Of a stretch of 64,000 nt of DNA, positions 10,014-21,743 are shown piece after piece; the first letter of the stretch is position 1; each line of letters opens with the position of its first letter. Both the position numbers and the translations under genes were made by a program. The notes beneath the pieces are model-generated. The model saw only the letters and a program-made list of their open reading frames with translations, was not told where the DNA came from and searched no databases. Location: positions 4,216,001 through 4,280,000 of the forward strand of contig CANTUV010000015.1 of assembly GCA_947685225.1 (NCBI GenBank), written 5' to 3'. This DNA is from Garcia nutans. Its lineage: Eukaryota; Streptophyta; Magnoliopsida; Malpighiales; Euphorbiaceae.

Positions 10014-13000
10014 TTAGGTTCAAGATTCTCGGCCTAAGAAGAATTAAAAAGAAAAGTTTTGAAAAGTCTAAATAGAATTAAAAAAAAAGGGAAGAGTTTT
10101 GAAATGAAATTTATAATACATGCATATGCATTAACACCTAGGTTCGTCTCGGATGTGGCATTATGTGAACTGTAATGTATCTGAATTAGATGAGATAGAT
10201 GATAGTGTGTGGATGAAGTTATAAATGAAAGGAAATTTAAATAAAGAAATGATATGGAAACATTTATACAAGTTTAATTGATAAATTAAAGAATGGGAAT
10301 TTATGCAAGTAAAGTAAAGTAAATTGTTAAATGTGTTGAAGTGTAAAGAAATGAAAAGGAGAATAAAGTTGAAAATGAGTTGAAAACAAAATCAAGATTA
10401 AAGTATGTACTCTTTCCTCTACACTTTGAATCTCTTTATAATAAAGCTTATGTTTGGTTTGTTAGAAAGAGAAAATATTGTTGGATTATCACTATGGAAA
10501 GATATGTTATTGAAATGAAGAGAGTATGGTGGAATATTGAGTGAGTTGATTGGTATAGACAAAGTGTGACTATTTAAAGTTTGGGGTATATGAAGTTAAG
10601 GTTTTGTTTAAAAGAAAAAGAGACGATGTTAGTTAAGTAAGGAGATATAATGGAGTTGTATGCATTATTGTATTAATGCAAACATGAGGAATATGATAGG
10701 TTTAAGTGTTGTTGAAGCTCATGTTAATGGAGGTAATATGTGACTTTTGAATTTTTGGAATGAGCTTTAACAATTGTAAAAGTTATATATTTTGATGTTG
10801 CTTTGTGGTATATATATAAGATGTTTTTTTTTAAAGTTGATAATAAGAAAAATGAGATTAGTAAATTGAAGTTTAAGTAAAGTAGTAATTTGGGAATTTA
10901 GAGTTGTAATGGAATGTTGATAAAGATTATTTAGATATCGATAATTTAATGTACGTTAAACCTATGAGCTATTTGCAATGAATAGTATTGCATATGAGGA
11001 TACTATGAATTGGGTAATGTGATTGATAGTATGAAAATTTGTTTTGAAATAAGAAGAAAGGGATTGAGCAAGTGAGAAAAAAAAATAGTTACCTTAAGTC
11101 ATTTGACTGGAAAGAGTGAAAATGGATATGAAGGATATACTAAATATACTAAATGCATATACTAAATGTGACTATGATGTATGTGAAGTGTTATTGCGGT
11201 TATAATGTATATATAGTTGTTGTGTTGAGGAATAATTTAAATTATGTTAAAAGAATGAGAGTGATAATGTTCAAAGGCAAGTAATAAATGTTAAATTTGT
11301 ATGGATTGTATGTAAAAGAAAAATTAAATATACATATATAATTATGTGTATACATGTATAGGATATGTGAAATGAGTTTTTCAATATGACTGTAAATGAA
11401 ATATAAAAAAAAAATCACATTATAAATGTGCTCTATGAAGGTGTATGTGGTATAACTACTGGTTTAATGATATTAAGAATGATATTGCATATATTAGTGG
11501 ATCTAAGAGAGATTAGGTCTTGACTTGTGCAAAGCTAGATAGACTATGTTCTGAAATTAAAAGTGAGAATGGACTCGAGTAGTACAGGACAGTGAAAATG
11601 GGTATGGTAATCACTGAACTTGATGATCATATAATATTTTGAGTCCCAAAATATCTATATGTGGAAAAGTTCTATGTATTTGTATATAATAAGAGATTGT
11701 AAGGAAAAAGGGGAAGTATAATGTACAAGAACATTTTAGAAAAGATAGATTAGAAATGAAGTAACAAATGGAAATTGTGTAAGATTTGTATAAGATTGAA
11801 TATGTATACGTAAGAAATGTTAATAATAATATTGTTGAGTCATGAATTAATCTAATAATGATCATATAATTGAGTACAAATTGGGTTGAAACGGAGTTGG
11901 AATGTGTTAACTTTTGGTGTAACCAAAGTTTAGAAATGAATATGTTATTCTTACGATACAACTTAGCATGGTAATTGGAAAAATTCGAAGCAGAATAATA
12001 GAAGGACAGTATTGATTTATAAGTCACAGGCTTGATTATTAATCTCCTAAGGCCATATGTTTTATTTAGTATATCTGGCCGGTTAGTTTTGTTATCCACA
12101 GATTTGGGACTGAGATAATATGACTGTAATACAAATTTGGTGAGATTGGTAATTAGGTTTTAGAAGTATAGTTAAGAGTTATGATGGGTAAAGTTGTACC
12201 TTATCATTTTATGTTAGAAATTTGTTTATGATTATGAAAAGTAAGGAAAGAGAAGAGAATTATGAAAATATTTTGAGTTATGGATAATGTGAGATAAAGG
12301 TAATTATTGTAAAAAAATAGTAATGGTATGAAATGTGAGGAGATATTAAATGGGAGAAATTACAAAAGGTGACTGAAAGTTATACTGAATATGTTTATAG
12401 TATAAACTGAATAAGTGGATGGGCTTAAGGTTTAAGTGAATGAACTATGGGTAATAAATATAATATAAGATTATCATGAAAATTTTGTGGAAATTGTACT
12501 AAGACAATTTGAAGTGATTTGTTATTAATGATCATAGTCTCAAACAGCTGAATATGAATCCGAAGAAATTAAATTTTGAATATAAATTTGACCTAATGGA
12601 ATTAGGTCATATGAATATTGTGAAATTTAATGATAATTTTAAATAAATTAATTGTTGGTTTTGAATTGAACAAGGTTGAAACATGGGCATTTTGTGACAA
12701 ATAAATCAATTGATCTAGATTTCGCTAAGATTGCAAATTATTGTTGAGATTTAATATGTACAGTTGTGCTAGGAGTATAAGATTTGAGTGATAGTGTATA
12801 TGAGGTAATATTTTGATGTATGAATGGACATGAATGAATTGAGTTATATCAGTTGTAAATGTCGAAAAGGGAAAAGGTTGAATACCTGTAAAGTAAATTT
12901 AAAGACATTGTGCTAATATTTATGTTAAGTGAGAAGCATGCTAAAGAAGGAATTAAGTGTGTGACAAATAAGGATTTTGTTATCAATTAAGGTTTGATAA

Positions 13001-13403
13001 ATGTCTATTTTGAAAGTGATTGTAATGACGGGATAATCAATATTAAGATTTAACTTAATGATTTTTAGGGTTAAATTAAGAAAGTAATTATGAAGAGATG
13101 AAGTAATAAAATATCTTGAGGATAATGATTAGACGAATTATAAGTATATTATAAGATGACCTGATTTTGTATTAAAGTAAATTCATTGGGAAATGTGAGG
13201 AATTATTTTAATTGCTTTGTTGAGAAAGTAATAAGATATAAATATATGTAATGATGAGCTATGAAATTTAGAGAAGATGATTGACTCTAAGGGGGAGAGT
13301 AAAAGTTATATGATTTGATAACATAATAACTTAATAATATAATTAACTTCATATGGAAGTTAAAATGGTATTGTGTTAAGAATGGATTACTATTATACTA
13401 GAT
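10014..13403 (+). other. LARD internal region, non-coding
   Basis: About 3.4 kb of AT-rich sequence with frequent stops in all frames. I find no zinc knuckle, protease, YxDD, integrase or chromodomain pattern. Open frames such as 11611-12099 on the minus strand have no family features. Confidence 0.75.
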
Positions 13404-13427
13404 AATTTCGAGGACGAAATTATTTAA
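13404..13427 (+). pseudogene. Residual pol C-terminus (NFEDEII-stop)
   Basis: Eight codons encode NFEDEII and a stop directly before the purine tract. Coding chromovirus-like Gypsy elements commonly end pol with a similar N-F-E-D-E peptide at this place. This suggests that the non-coding element derives from such a parent. Confidence 0.6.
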
Positions 13428-13438
13428 GGGGGAGAGAA
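13426..13438 (+). other. LARD polypurine tract
   Basis: AAGGGGGAGAGAA immediately precedes the 3' LTR start at 13440, the position expected for plus-strand priming. A matching tract is found at 63622-63634. Confidence 0.9.
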
Positions 13439-13439
13439 T

Positions 13440-13702
13440 TGTAATATCCCAAAGTTTACCCTAAAAGTTTTGGAGTTATTGTTGTATTTGGATTTGAAAT
13501 ATATGTTTAATGGAAAGAGAAAGGAAGATAAGTTAATAATAAAGGAAATATTATAAGAGATAGATGTATATGGAGGATAACATGTATACATATGGTATTT
13601 GGAAAATATGAAAAATATAAAAGTAATATAAAAGAGATATACATATACCAACATATACATCACATATATTTATTGTATAAAGTGGTGTAGGATAAGTAAG
13701 TT

Positions 13703-13744
<42 letters not shown>

Positions 13745-13880
13745 GAAAAAGAAGAAAAGAAAAGTCAAAGGGAAGGATATGTGGTGGAGGATTTTTGTAA
13801 TATTTATGTTATATATATATATATATGATAAGTATTAAGAAGAAGAGAAAAGATCTTCTTTCTTCTTCTTCTTCTTCTTG

Positions 13881-13927
<47 letters not shown>

Positions 13928-14886
13928 TGATTTTGGTTGGTTTATACCTCAAATCCATAGGGATTTTGAGAGAATTGAAGATGGTTATTGAAGATTTGGC
14001 ATAATATTCAAGTAAGTATTCATTTCCTTGTATTGATTCCTATTGTTTGAGTTTGGATTTGATATGGTTGGTGTGTGATGAGGATGATAATGAAAGATTG
14101 AAGTATATAAATATGTTGAATTGGTATTTAGATGATGATAATTTGAGTTATTTGTGAGGATGATGATGAATTGTTAAAATTGTTGAGTAAGGGTTTAGTA
14201 TAAATGAATTGGGGAATTGAGTAGTTGATATATGGTGATGTATATAATGATTATTATTATGATATATTGAAGTTATATAAGTGTTAAATTGATAGGTAAT
14301 TGATGAATATAACCAAGATGTTGATTAAGGGTGTTGTAGTATGGATTTTGGAGTGTTTGTGTTTTCATGGATGAGAATTCGGAATGCATGATTTTTGCCT
14401 GACAAGGCCAGTGACACGACCGTGTTGTTGGGTGTGTCATCGGTACTGAGTTCGACGTTTGTGACACGACCATTAACACGGCCATGTTACTGAGCGTGTT
14501 ATAGCTACTGTGAGAAAAAGTAATTGACACGGCCATGAACACGCCCGTGTTGTTCGGCGTGTCAATGTTTCTGTAAGGCAGAATGAGTGACACGTCCAGT
14601 GACACGCCCGTGTTACTGAGCGTGTCAAAGCTTCTGTATTGTTGGTTTAGGGCACGATCAGGGACACGCCCGTGTTGGTGAGCGTGTCATGTGTTGAGTT
14701 TGCCCTAGTTAGTTATCATTCTTATTTTCTTATATGAATAATTACCTTTGGATTAGGTTTTGAAGAGATTGTGTTGCCATAATCCAAGTGTTGGAGGATT
14801 CATGGAAAAGGAATTTAGATTTGGTGTGAGTTCTCTAGAGGTAAGTAATAGCTTACATGAATGCATTCTTTTTCATGATTGTAAGA
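13440..14886 (+). repeat. LARD 3' LTR, part 1
   Basis: The first 1447 bp match the 5' LTR closely, with SSR length changes and a few substitutions. It includes the dyad array at 14400-14689 and stops at TAAGA (14882-14886), the target site of the Sirevirus. Confidence 0.92.
14400..14689 (+). repeat. About 60-bp dyad repeat array in LARD 3' LTR
   Basis: Five units, nearly identical to 7951-8240, with a few transitions such as GACACGGCC to GACAAGGCC. Confidence 0.88.
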
Positions 14887-15390
14887 TGTTGTCCTAAGAT
14901 GGCAACCAAGAGGGGGGGTGAATTGGTTTCCACAAGAAGTAATGACAATTTAAAAAACTCAACAAACAAGAAGTGCGGAATATGAAGATTGTTGAGTGAT
15001 GAAGGAAGAAAGAACACACAAGATTTATAGTGGTTCGGATTTACTTCAATCCTACATCCACTTCCTTAACAACTTGTTAAGGTTCCACTAGACTTTGAAG
15101 TTTTTACAAGCTCACTTCCAACTTTGGTGTTTTTACAAGTTCACACCTAACTTTACAAGTGTTTTTCTAAGGCTCACACTTACAACCCAAACAAGAGTTT
15201 TACAAGGCTCACTCTCTCAACCTAAGTGTTTCCCAAGCTTACACTCAAACTTATACAATGGTGTTTTCAATGCTAACACCTAACATTCATAACAATTCAA
15301 ATACAAGTTTAAGCAAAAGGAAATTTGTTGCTTGGCTATGAAAATCTTTTCTTAATAATGTTATCTCTTTGTTTTCTCATGGAAACATTG

Positions 15391-15398
15391 TATTTATA
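15391..15398 (-). promoter_or_regulatory. Sirevirus LTR TATA box (3' LTR copy)
   Basis: TATAAATA on the minus strand, preceded by ATTGGC (an inverted CCAAT). It lies just downstream, in element sense, of the palindromic word array, which fits a U3 promoter. Confidence 0.65.
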
Positions 15399-15485
15399 GC
15401 CAATGTGGTCTTACTAGCCGTTATTGATGTTTTAATAATGTCTTGGCAGATTAGACCTTCTTTACTTAAACTGTCCGAAGCACTT

Positions 15486-16159
15486 CGCGGTCGCCCTTCA
15501 TGCAAGGATGGTCGCGCTCATGCTTCTCGCGGTCGTCCTTTTAACCTGGGACGGTCGCTACTTTTGAAAAAGCTACAACGGTCGAATTTTAGTGCTCTGC
15601 AGCTGGAATCTTGTCCATGCTGTGTTTGTCGGACCGTTTCTTGCCCATGCTTTGTTTGTCGGGACGGTCGCGCCAAGCATAGGTGCGGTCGCCCTTTTTG
15701 AATATTGAAGTGGGTTTACAACGGTCATGTCACGTGTCACTTTCTGACAGAGCAAAAGAGATGTCCGCCATAATTTGAATCTTCGCGGTCGCCCTTGGTA
15801 GGTTTTCGCGGTCGAACTCACATTCTCGCGTCGAACTTCTGGACGCACCTGAGGACGCGAATACTACTGTCTCTTTGAGCAATTTCTTCTTGAATTGTTG
15901 GGCGGTCGCGACTCTGAATGGGGCGGTCGCTAAAGTGGTAAGCGAGGTCGAATCATTCACCGTTCTTGTCACCGCGAACCTTACTGTGATTGTAATGATT
16001 TAAGTTCCTTGAGTAGCGGTCGGGCAAATATTAGGACGGTCGCTATTATGTATGAGCGGTCGCGACTGAGGTCGAACTTCTGACCGCGAAACCTACTGTG
16101 ACAAGGTTTCATTCTGTAATTGCTTGGAGCGGTCGTATTCAGGTGAGGTGCGACCGCTA
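15486..16159 (-). promoter_or_regulatory. GCGGTCGC / GCGACCGC word array in Sirevirus U3
   Basis: Many copies of CGGTCG-type words (GCGGTCGC, ACGGTCG, GCGACCGC) lie upstream of the TATA box, in otherwise AT-rich DNA. Palindromic motif arrays in the LTR are a described Sirevirus feature. Enhancer or methylation-target roles are inference. Confidence 0.7.
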
Positions 16160-16281
16160 TAATTGTTCTGTTTACTTTTAATTGAAGCAACCTAATCCTG
16201 CAACAAGATTTCTCAAACACAAGTTAAATAGATCATCCATTTGAGTTGTCAAGGATCAAAATTAAGATCATTTGTCTAACA

Positions 16282-16560
16282 ATCTCCCCCATTTTGACTT
16301 TGACAATTCAAATGGAATGATGAGAAAAATAATAAGTCTAAAATACTCCCCCTTAACATATGCAACAATCATCGTTAAGAGCATTGTGATTAATAGTTTA
16401 TCTTGGTGCAAAGGTTATTGTTTGATGCAAACATTTCTCCCCCATAAACATTTCTCCCCTATTGCAAATATTCAACATTATTGTTCTTATTCTTGTTTTC
16501 CCATTTTTGTATACTGTTACTTGGTTCATTCCATTTTGGTATTGTTCTCCCCCATTGGCA
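16282..16560 (-). other. Multiplied polypurine tracts of the Sirevirus
   Basis: On the minus strand, purine tracts of the type (A/T)GGGGGAGA occur about five times: near 16284, 16347, 16438, 16453 and 16547. The one abutting the LTR (AAAATGGGGGAGAT) is the expected plus-strand primer. Multiple tracts before the 3' LTR are established for Sireviruses. Confidence 0.8.
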
Positions 16561-16712
16561 TAGGCAAAATGAAACAAATGTTAAGCAAAACAAGCATATA
16601 AAAGTGCAAACAATGAAAGGGAATATAAACATTATATATATGAAAGTGGAGGAAAGTACAAAGAAGGATTAAAACAAGCATTTTAAAATGCAAACAATAA
16701 GAAAAATCTAAG

Positions 16713-18110
16713 CTATTCTGAGTCATCATCTAACTCTAGCTCTTCTTCAACTAAAGGTGCTTTCCCTTTATCTTGAGGTGCAACAGAGGCAGAGCTAGTA
16801 CTAATGGACTCTTCTTCTTCAGCAACGCTTTGGGTGTGATCACTTATATCCCAATCTTCAAGATTGCATTGAGGCAAGTCCAATTTGCCTTGCATGTCAT
16901 AAAGATCATGGTGCATGTGGGATATAAGGTCTATCCTCTTGTTTAAGTGCTGGAATCTCTTGGAAACACTTTTCTTGAACTTAGAGAGTTTCCTTGAGAG
17001 AGTCTTGATTGCTTGGAGGATGAGTTGTGTGGAGGATGAAGCAGTTTCTTGAGCAGCTTTTGATGAAGCAGCTTTTGAAGGTAGTTCTACTGCAACTTCT
17101 ACAGAATCTCCCTCTTCCTCAATTGTATACCTTGGCCTTTTCTTTTGTTTATCCATAACTCCTTTCTTGCCATAGCAGTATACATATGAACCTTCTATCT
17201 TCCTTACACAACCAGCATGCTCTAAGTAATCCATTGTGATAGCATTGGAGGCTAGAGTGAAAGGGTTCCTCAAAGTGGCTAAGTTCAAATCATTCAGAAG
17301 GTTTAGGTGCCTAGCTATTTGAGTAACTTGAGAGGATAGGAAGAAGGTACCAGTTCTTGTAACAGCATGATGATAAAAGGTATCAATCAAGAACTTGGTT
17401 GTGTTCATTTTGATGTTGTGGGTGAAAGCATAGAGAAAGATAAGGTCTCTCTTGGTTACTTTCTCATTCCCATCTGCTCTTTGGTGAATGGTATAGGTGA
17501 TAATCCTATGGAGCATCCAGTGGGTGAGAGATTTGATGTGCCTGGCTTTAGATTCCTTTTCAAAGGAAGTTTCAATGGAAATTTCTCGCCAGAAATCAGA
17601 AAGGGTTGGGTTTGAGAAGATTTGGTCATTGTAGGAGGTTATACCTTCAGAAGGGAAGTTCCAAATTCTGCCAAAATCTTCAAGGGTTAAGAATTGATAC
17701 TGATCAAAGAGTTTGAACCTAACCCCATACCACCCTAGTGCAGAGTTTGCACTCTTCTCTATCTGGAATGACATTAGAAACTCCTTACTTAGACTAGAGT
17801 AACCTACTTCTTCTGGAAAGACAAAATTTCTCCATCCAAGGACATCCAACAATCCTTCAATTTCGTCCTTGATGCCCAAGGCAGACAGCATCCCACCAAA
17901 AGGTGATTTGGTGCCTTCAACCTTCTTCTTCTTTAGCATGGCATACCTAATGTCTTCCTCAGTGGTTTGGTGATGAGGTTTGTGAATTTTCTCACCCCTT
18001 TTTGATTGTGGAGGAGATGGAGGTTCAACAACAGGTTCTCTAATGGTGATCCCTGGAACTCTCTTAGCTTGACCCTTAATTTTGGAAGTGGTTTTTCTTT
18101 TGGGAGCCAT
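16713..18110 (-). CDS. Sirevirus third ORF (env-like position; plant transposon protein domain)
   Basis: 465 codons starting at ATG, downstream of pol on the same strand. The N-terminus (1-45) is basic and proline-rich. Residues about 84-272 form a conserved region with LGW (91-93), EFLMSFQ (110-116), KRDLIFLY (220-227) and GT-n8-T-n2-AR-L (254-269). The C-terminus is Ser-rich, then strongly acidic. There is no signal peptide or membrane segment, so calling it an envelope is not supported. The central region matches the Athila third ORF at 27521-28943 block by block. Expression is unclear: a 561-bp spacer separates it from pol, so splicing or a separate message would be needed. Function is unknown. 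Confidence 0.88.
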   Translation of the reverse strand: MAPKRKTTSKIKGQAKRVPGITIREPVVEPPSPPQSKRGEKIHKPHHQTTEEDIRYAMLKKKKVEGTKSPFGGMLSALGIKDEIEGLLDVLGWRNFVFPEEVGYSSLSKEFLMSFQIEKSANSALGWYGVRFKLFDQYQFLTLEDFGRIWNFPSEGITSYNDQIFSNPTLSDFWREISIETSFEKESKARHIKSLTHWMLHRIITYTIHQRADGNEKVTKRDLIFLYAFTHNIKMNTTKFLIDTFYHHAVTRTGTFFLSSQVTQIARHLNLLNDLNLATLRNPFTLASNAITMDYLEHAGCVRKIEGSYVYCYGKKGVMDKQKKRPRYTIEEEGDSVEVAVELPSKAASSKAAQETASSSTQLILQAIKTLSRKLSKFKKSVSKRFQHLNKRIDLISHMHHDLYDMQGKLDLPQCNLEDWDISDHTQSVAEEEESISTSSASVAPQDKGKAPLVEEELELDDDSE

Positions 18111-18671
18111 TAGATTAGAAAGAGTAGAAGTAAACTGGAAAACAGAGGGTGATTGAGATGTAGAAGTTTTTTAGGGTTTCAGAAGTAAGTTTGTGTGCTT
18201 TGATAGGCAAAATATCAGATAAACTGTTGCAAAACACTTTTAAATAGATGAAGTAAAGAAAATAGCCGTTTATGACTGTTGAGAGTTAAGAGTTGCGACC
18301 TGTCACACAGCCAACGGTTATAAATTTTCGAGCAGAGTGTACAGGGTGCGGTCGCAGATTTAACAAGGTGCGATCGCGAAATGGTGTACAGCGACCATTA
18401 TTATGATCAGTACGCTCGCGAGTGAAGAAAACATCTGTAACGGTCGAAACTATTCAAATTGGTGCGATCGCGCACAAATTGTCTCGACCGCGCTCAGAGA
18501 ATTTTATTGAATGAAACTAGCAGACGAAGTAGCGAGCGCGAAAGAACACTGGAGCGACCGCTACATACTCAAAAATAAAAGATTCAAGGAAAGATGGAAG
18601 ATATTCTAAGTGTGTTAAGAAAAATTAATTTCATGCACATAGAAACTTTATTTTAAGGCAAAAAATTCTAA
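18111..18671 (-). other. Spacer between Sirevirus pol and third ORF, rich in CG palindromes
   Basis: No coding pattern. It holds GCGGTCGC, GCGATCGC, CTCGCGAG, GCGACCGC and TCGACCGCG words between about 18290 and 18560, the same vocabulary as the LTR U3. It could act as a promoter or splice-regulatory region for the third ORF; this is inference. Confidence 0.6.
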
Positions 18672-21600
18672 TTAACTCAAAGTGATTCCATCAATCATTC
18701 CTAAATTGAGTTTGATGAAGTTAAGTCTATCTTCATTCAAGGGTTTTGTAAAGACATCAGCAAGTTGATTTTCTGTATCTATGAATTCTAAGGTTATATT
18801 CTGATTTTGTACATTTTCTCTTAAGAAATGATGTCTAATATCTATGTGTTTGGATCTAGAATGTTGGATAGGATTCTTAGACAAATTGATAGCACTAGTG
18901 TTGTCACATTTAATGGAGATATTGTTAAACATTTTACCATAGTCAAGCAATTGTTGTTTCATCCATAATACTTGTGTGCAACAAAAACATGCTGCAACAT
19001 ATTCAGCTTCCGTTGTGGATAAAGCAACTGATGCTTGTTTCTTACTATGCCAAGAAACTAGACAATTACCAAGAAAGTGACATGCTCCTGTTGTGCTTTT
19101 CCTATCTAATATACTACCAGCATAATCTGCATCTGAAAATCCTATAATATGAAATGATGTGTTTTTAGGATACCAAAGTCCTAAATGTATTGTACCGCTC
19201 AAATATTTCAAGATTCTCTTAGTGGCATTCAAGTGTGATTCTTTAGGACTAGTTTGAAATCTAGCACAAAGACATACACTATACATTATATCAGGCCTAG
19301 AAGCAGTTAAGTAAAGTAGTGATCCGATGATACCTCGATATTTCTTCTCATCTACTGCTTTACCATTATCATCTTTACCTAATTTCAATGATGTGCTTAT
19401 AGGAGTTTTGCTAGTTTTGCAGCCATCCATTCCAAATTTCTTGATGAGTTCTTTTGTATATTTGGATTGGTTGATGAAGATCCCATCTTTACATTGCTTG
19501 ACTTGCAGTCCAAGGAAAAACTTGAGTTCACCCATCATGCTCATTTCAAATTCCCTAGTCATACAAGAAGCAAATTCTTTGCACAGGGCTTCATTAGTAG
19601 CTCCAAATATTATGTCATCCACATAAATTTGTACAATCAAAATGTTGTGCTTATTCTTTTTAACAAAAAGAGTTGTGTCTACTTTTCCTTTTGAAAAACC
19701 ATTTTCAAGCAAATATGCACTAAGTTTATCATACCAAGCTCTAGGTGCTTGCTTTAATCCATATAAAGCTTTGGTAAGTTTGAAAACATGATCAGGAAAT
19801 TTGTAGTTTTCAAAACCAGGAGGTTGTTCAACATAAACTTCTTCATTTATGAGTCCGTTTAGAAATGCACTTTTAACATCCATTTGATAAAGCTTAAAAT
19901 TCATATGACATGCAAAAGCAAGTAATATTCTAATAGCTTCCAATCTAGCTACGGAGGCAAAGGTTTCATCATAGTCAATACCTTCTTCTTGATTATAACC
20001 TTTGGCTACCAATCTTGCTTTATTTCTAATGATGTGACCATTTTCATCAAGCTTATTCCTATAAACCCATTTGCATCCTATTATAGAATGATCTATAGGT
20101 CTAGGAGTAAGTTGCCAAACATTATTTCTTTCAAATTGATTAAGTTCATCTTGCATTGCAATTATCCAATTTTCATCATTTAAAGCTTCCTCAATAGTTT
20201 TTGGTTCAATTTGAGAAACAAAAGCAACATTAACATCAACATGATTAATTTTAGATCTAGTAGTTACTCCCTTTGATGTTTCTCCAATGATGAGTTCCTT
20301 TGGATGATCTTTCTTGTATTGCCAATCCTTAGGTAGATCTTGAGCCTTTTCTTCAAGTTGATTGATCTTTGGAGCATCAATAGATTCAAGAGGTTCAAGA
20401 GTGCCTGCAGGGTCATTGAAAGTAATACCTTTCTTTTGATCAAGTTTAGATGATTCATCAAATACAACATGCATTGATTCTTCTATAACTAGAGTTTTCA
20501 TATTAAATACTCTATATGCTTTGCTATATGATGAATATCCTAAGAATATGCCTTCATCTGATTTGGATGAGAATTTTCCAAGATTATCCTTGGTATTCAA
20601 TATGAAGCATTTGCATCCAAATACTCTAAAATATCCAATTCTGGGTATTCTTCCATTCCATAGCTCATAAGAAGTTTTATTAGTTAAATGCCTTTTATAA
20701 ACACGATTTGCAATGTAACAAGCTGTATTAACGGCTTCCGCCCAAAAATAAGATGGTAAATCATATTCATTGAGCATTGTTCTAGCCATTTCAATTAAAG
20801 TTCTATTTTTCCTTTCAACTACACCATTTTGCTGTGGAGTTCTAGGAGCAGAAAAATTGTGTGAAATGCCAATTTCATTGCAAAAGTTTTCAAAGTTTTC
20901 ATTTTCAAATTCTTTGCCATGATCACTTCTAATAGATGTGATCACATATCCTTTTTCATTTTGAACTCTTTTTGCAAAGGTTTTGAAGTAATTAAAGGCT
21001 TCATTCTTTTGAGCTAAGAAATTAACCCATGTGAATCTAGAGTAGTCATCAACAAGAACAAATGCATATGATTTGCCTCCTAAGCTTGTAACTCTATTTG
21101 GTCCAAACAAGTCTAAATGAATGAGCTCTAAAGGTCTAGAGGTGCTTATAACATTCTTTGTTTTAAATGAGCTTTTATGTTGCTTACCATGTTGACAAGG
21201 TTCACAAATCCTATCTTTATCATATTTTATCTTAGGTAAGCCATCAACTAAATTCTCATTACAAATATATTTCAATTGATCCATACCAGCATGTCCTAGT
21301 CTTCTATGCCATAACCATGCATCATTATTAGTGGACATTAAACAAGTATGATCAGAATGTGTGCTTACATTGTAAGTGTTGTTTGTTCTAGTACCCTTAA
21401 ATATGATAACATCATTTGAATTTGTGATTTTGCATTCCTTGGAATCAAACTTAACACAGTATGCTTTATCACAAAGTTGACTAACACTTAGCAAGTTATG
21501 TTTCAAACCATCAACAAGCCATACATCTTCAATTAAATCCTTACCAATAGAACCAATGGAGCCAACACCAAGAATTTTACCTTTAGCATTGTTTCCAAAA

Positions 21601-21743
21601 GTTACGTTACCTCCATGTTTATAGGTAATACTTGTAAAGAGCTTTGCATTTCCAGTCATATGCCTTGAGCATCCACTATCCACAAGCCATGTGCTTTCAT
21701 TGGTAGTAGATTTTAGGCATACCTGCAAGCCAATTGTGATCAT
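18672..21743 (-). CDS. pol: Sirevirus pol: protease, integrase, reverse transcriptase, RNase H
   Basis: 1023 codons, uninterrupted. Residues 21-31 are the aspartic protease site VDSGCSRHMTG. About 146-185 is the integrase zinc-binding H-H-C-C module. The catalytic DD35E triad is D211, D274 and E310. RT spans about 540-790 with YVDD at 707-710. RNase H has D871, E912 and D947. The domain order protease-integrase-RT-RNase H defines Copia. The ATG overlaps the gag stop as ATGA, and an in-frame TAA lies 9 bases upstream of the ATG. Pol is therefore in the -1 frame and needs frameshifting, reinitiation or RNA editing. The product would copy and integrate the element in virus-like particles. Confidence 0.96.
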   Translation of the reverse strand: MITIGLQVCLKSTTNESTWLVDSGCSRHMTGNAKLFTSITYKHGGNVTFGNNAKGKILGVGSIGSIGKDLIEDVWLVDGLKHNLLSVSQLCDKAYCVKFDSKECKITNSNDVIIFKGTRTNNTYNVSTHSDHTCLMSTNNDAWLWHRRLGHAGMDQLKYICNENLVDGLPKIKYDKDRICEPCQHGKQHKSSFKTKNVISTSRPLELIHLDLFGPNRVTSLGGKSYAFVLVDDYSRFTWVNFLAQKNEAFNYFKTFAKRVQNEKGYVITSIRSDHGKEFENENFENFCNEIGISHNFSAPRTPQQNGVVERKNRTLIEMARTMLNEYDLPSYFWAEAVNTACYIANRVYKRHLTNKTSYELWNGRIPRIGYFRVFGCKCFILNTKDNLGKFSSKSDEGIFLGYSSYSKAYRVFNMKTLVIEESMHVVFDESSKLDQKKGITFNDPAGTLEPLESIDAPKINQLEEKAQDLPKDWQYKKDHPKELIIGETSKGVTTRSKINHVDVNVAFVSQIEPKTIEEALNDENWIIAMQDELNQFERNNVWQLTPRPIDHSIIGCKWVYRNKLDENGHIIRNKARLVAKGYNQEEGIDYDETFASVARLEAIRILLAFACHMNFKLYQMDVKSAFLNGLINEEVYVEQPPGFENYKFPDHVFKLTKALYGLKQAPRAWYDKLSAYLLENGFSKGKVDTTLFVKKNKHNILIVQIYVDDIIFGATNEALCKEFASCMTREFEMSMMGELKFFLGLQVKQCKDGIFINQSKYTKELIKKFGMDGCKTSKTPISTSLKLGKDDNGKAVDEKKYRGIIGSLLYLTASRPDIMYSVCLCARFQTSPKESHLNATKRILKYLSGTIHLGLWYPKNTSFHIIGFSDADYAGSILDRKSTTGACHFLGNCLVSWHSKKQASVALSTTEAEYVAACFCCTQVLWMKQQLLDYGKMFNNISIKCDNTSAINLSKNPIQHSRSKHIDIRHHFLRENVQNQNITLEFIDTENQLADVFTKPLNEDRLNFIKLNLGMIDGITLS

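Larger units (their letters stand above)
14887..16281 (-). repeat. Sirevirus 3' LTR (left copy)
   Basis: 1395 bp. In element sense it runs from TGTTAGACAAATG to GGACAACA. The U3 part holds the GCGGTCGC word array, followed by a TATA box. It is essentially identical to 23630-25029. Open frames inside it are identical in both copies and have no domain, so they are not genes. Confidence 0.95.

Noticed and set aside
11611..12099. 162-residue frame in the LARD interior
   Set aside because: AT-rich antisense frame without any family motif; probably chance.
15369..15701. 110-residue frame repeated at 24117-24449, and neighbouring frames in both Sirevirus LTRs
   Set aside because: Identical because the LTRs are identical. 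They read across palindromic word arrays with no domain.
16713..18110. True envelope gene
   Set aside because: No signal peptide, no transmembrane segment and no glycoprotein-like cysteine pattern. Only its position is env-like.
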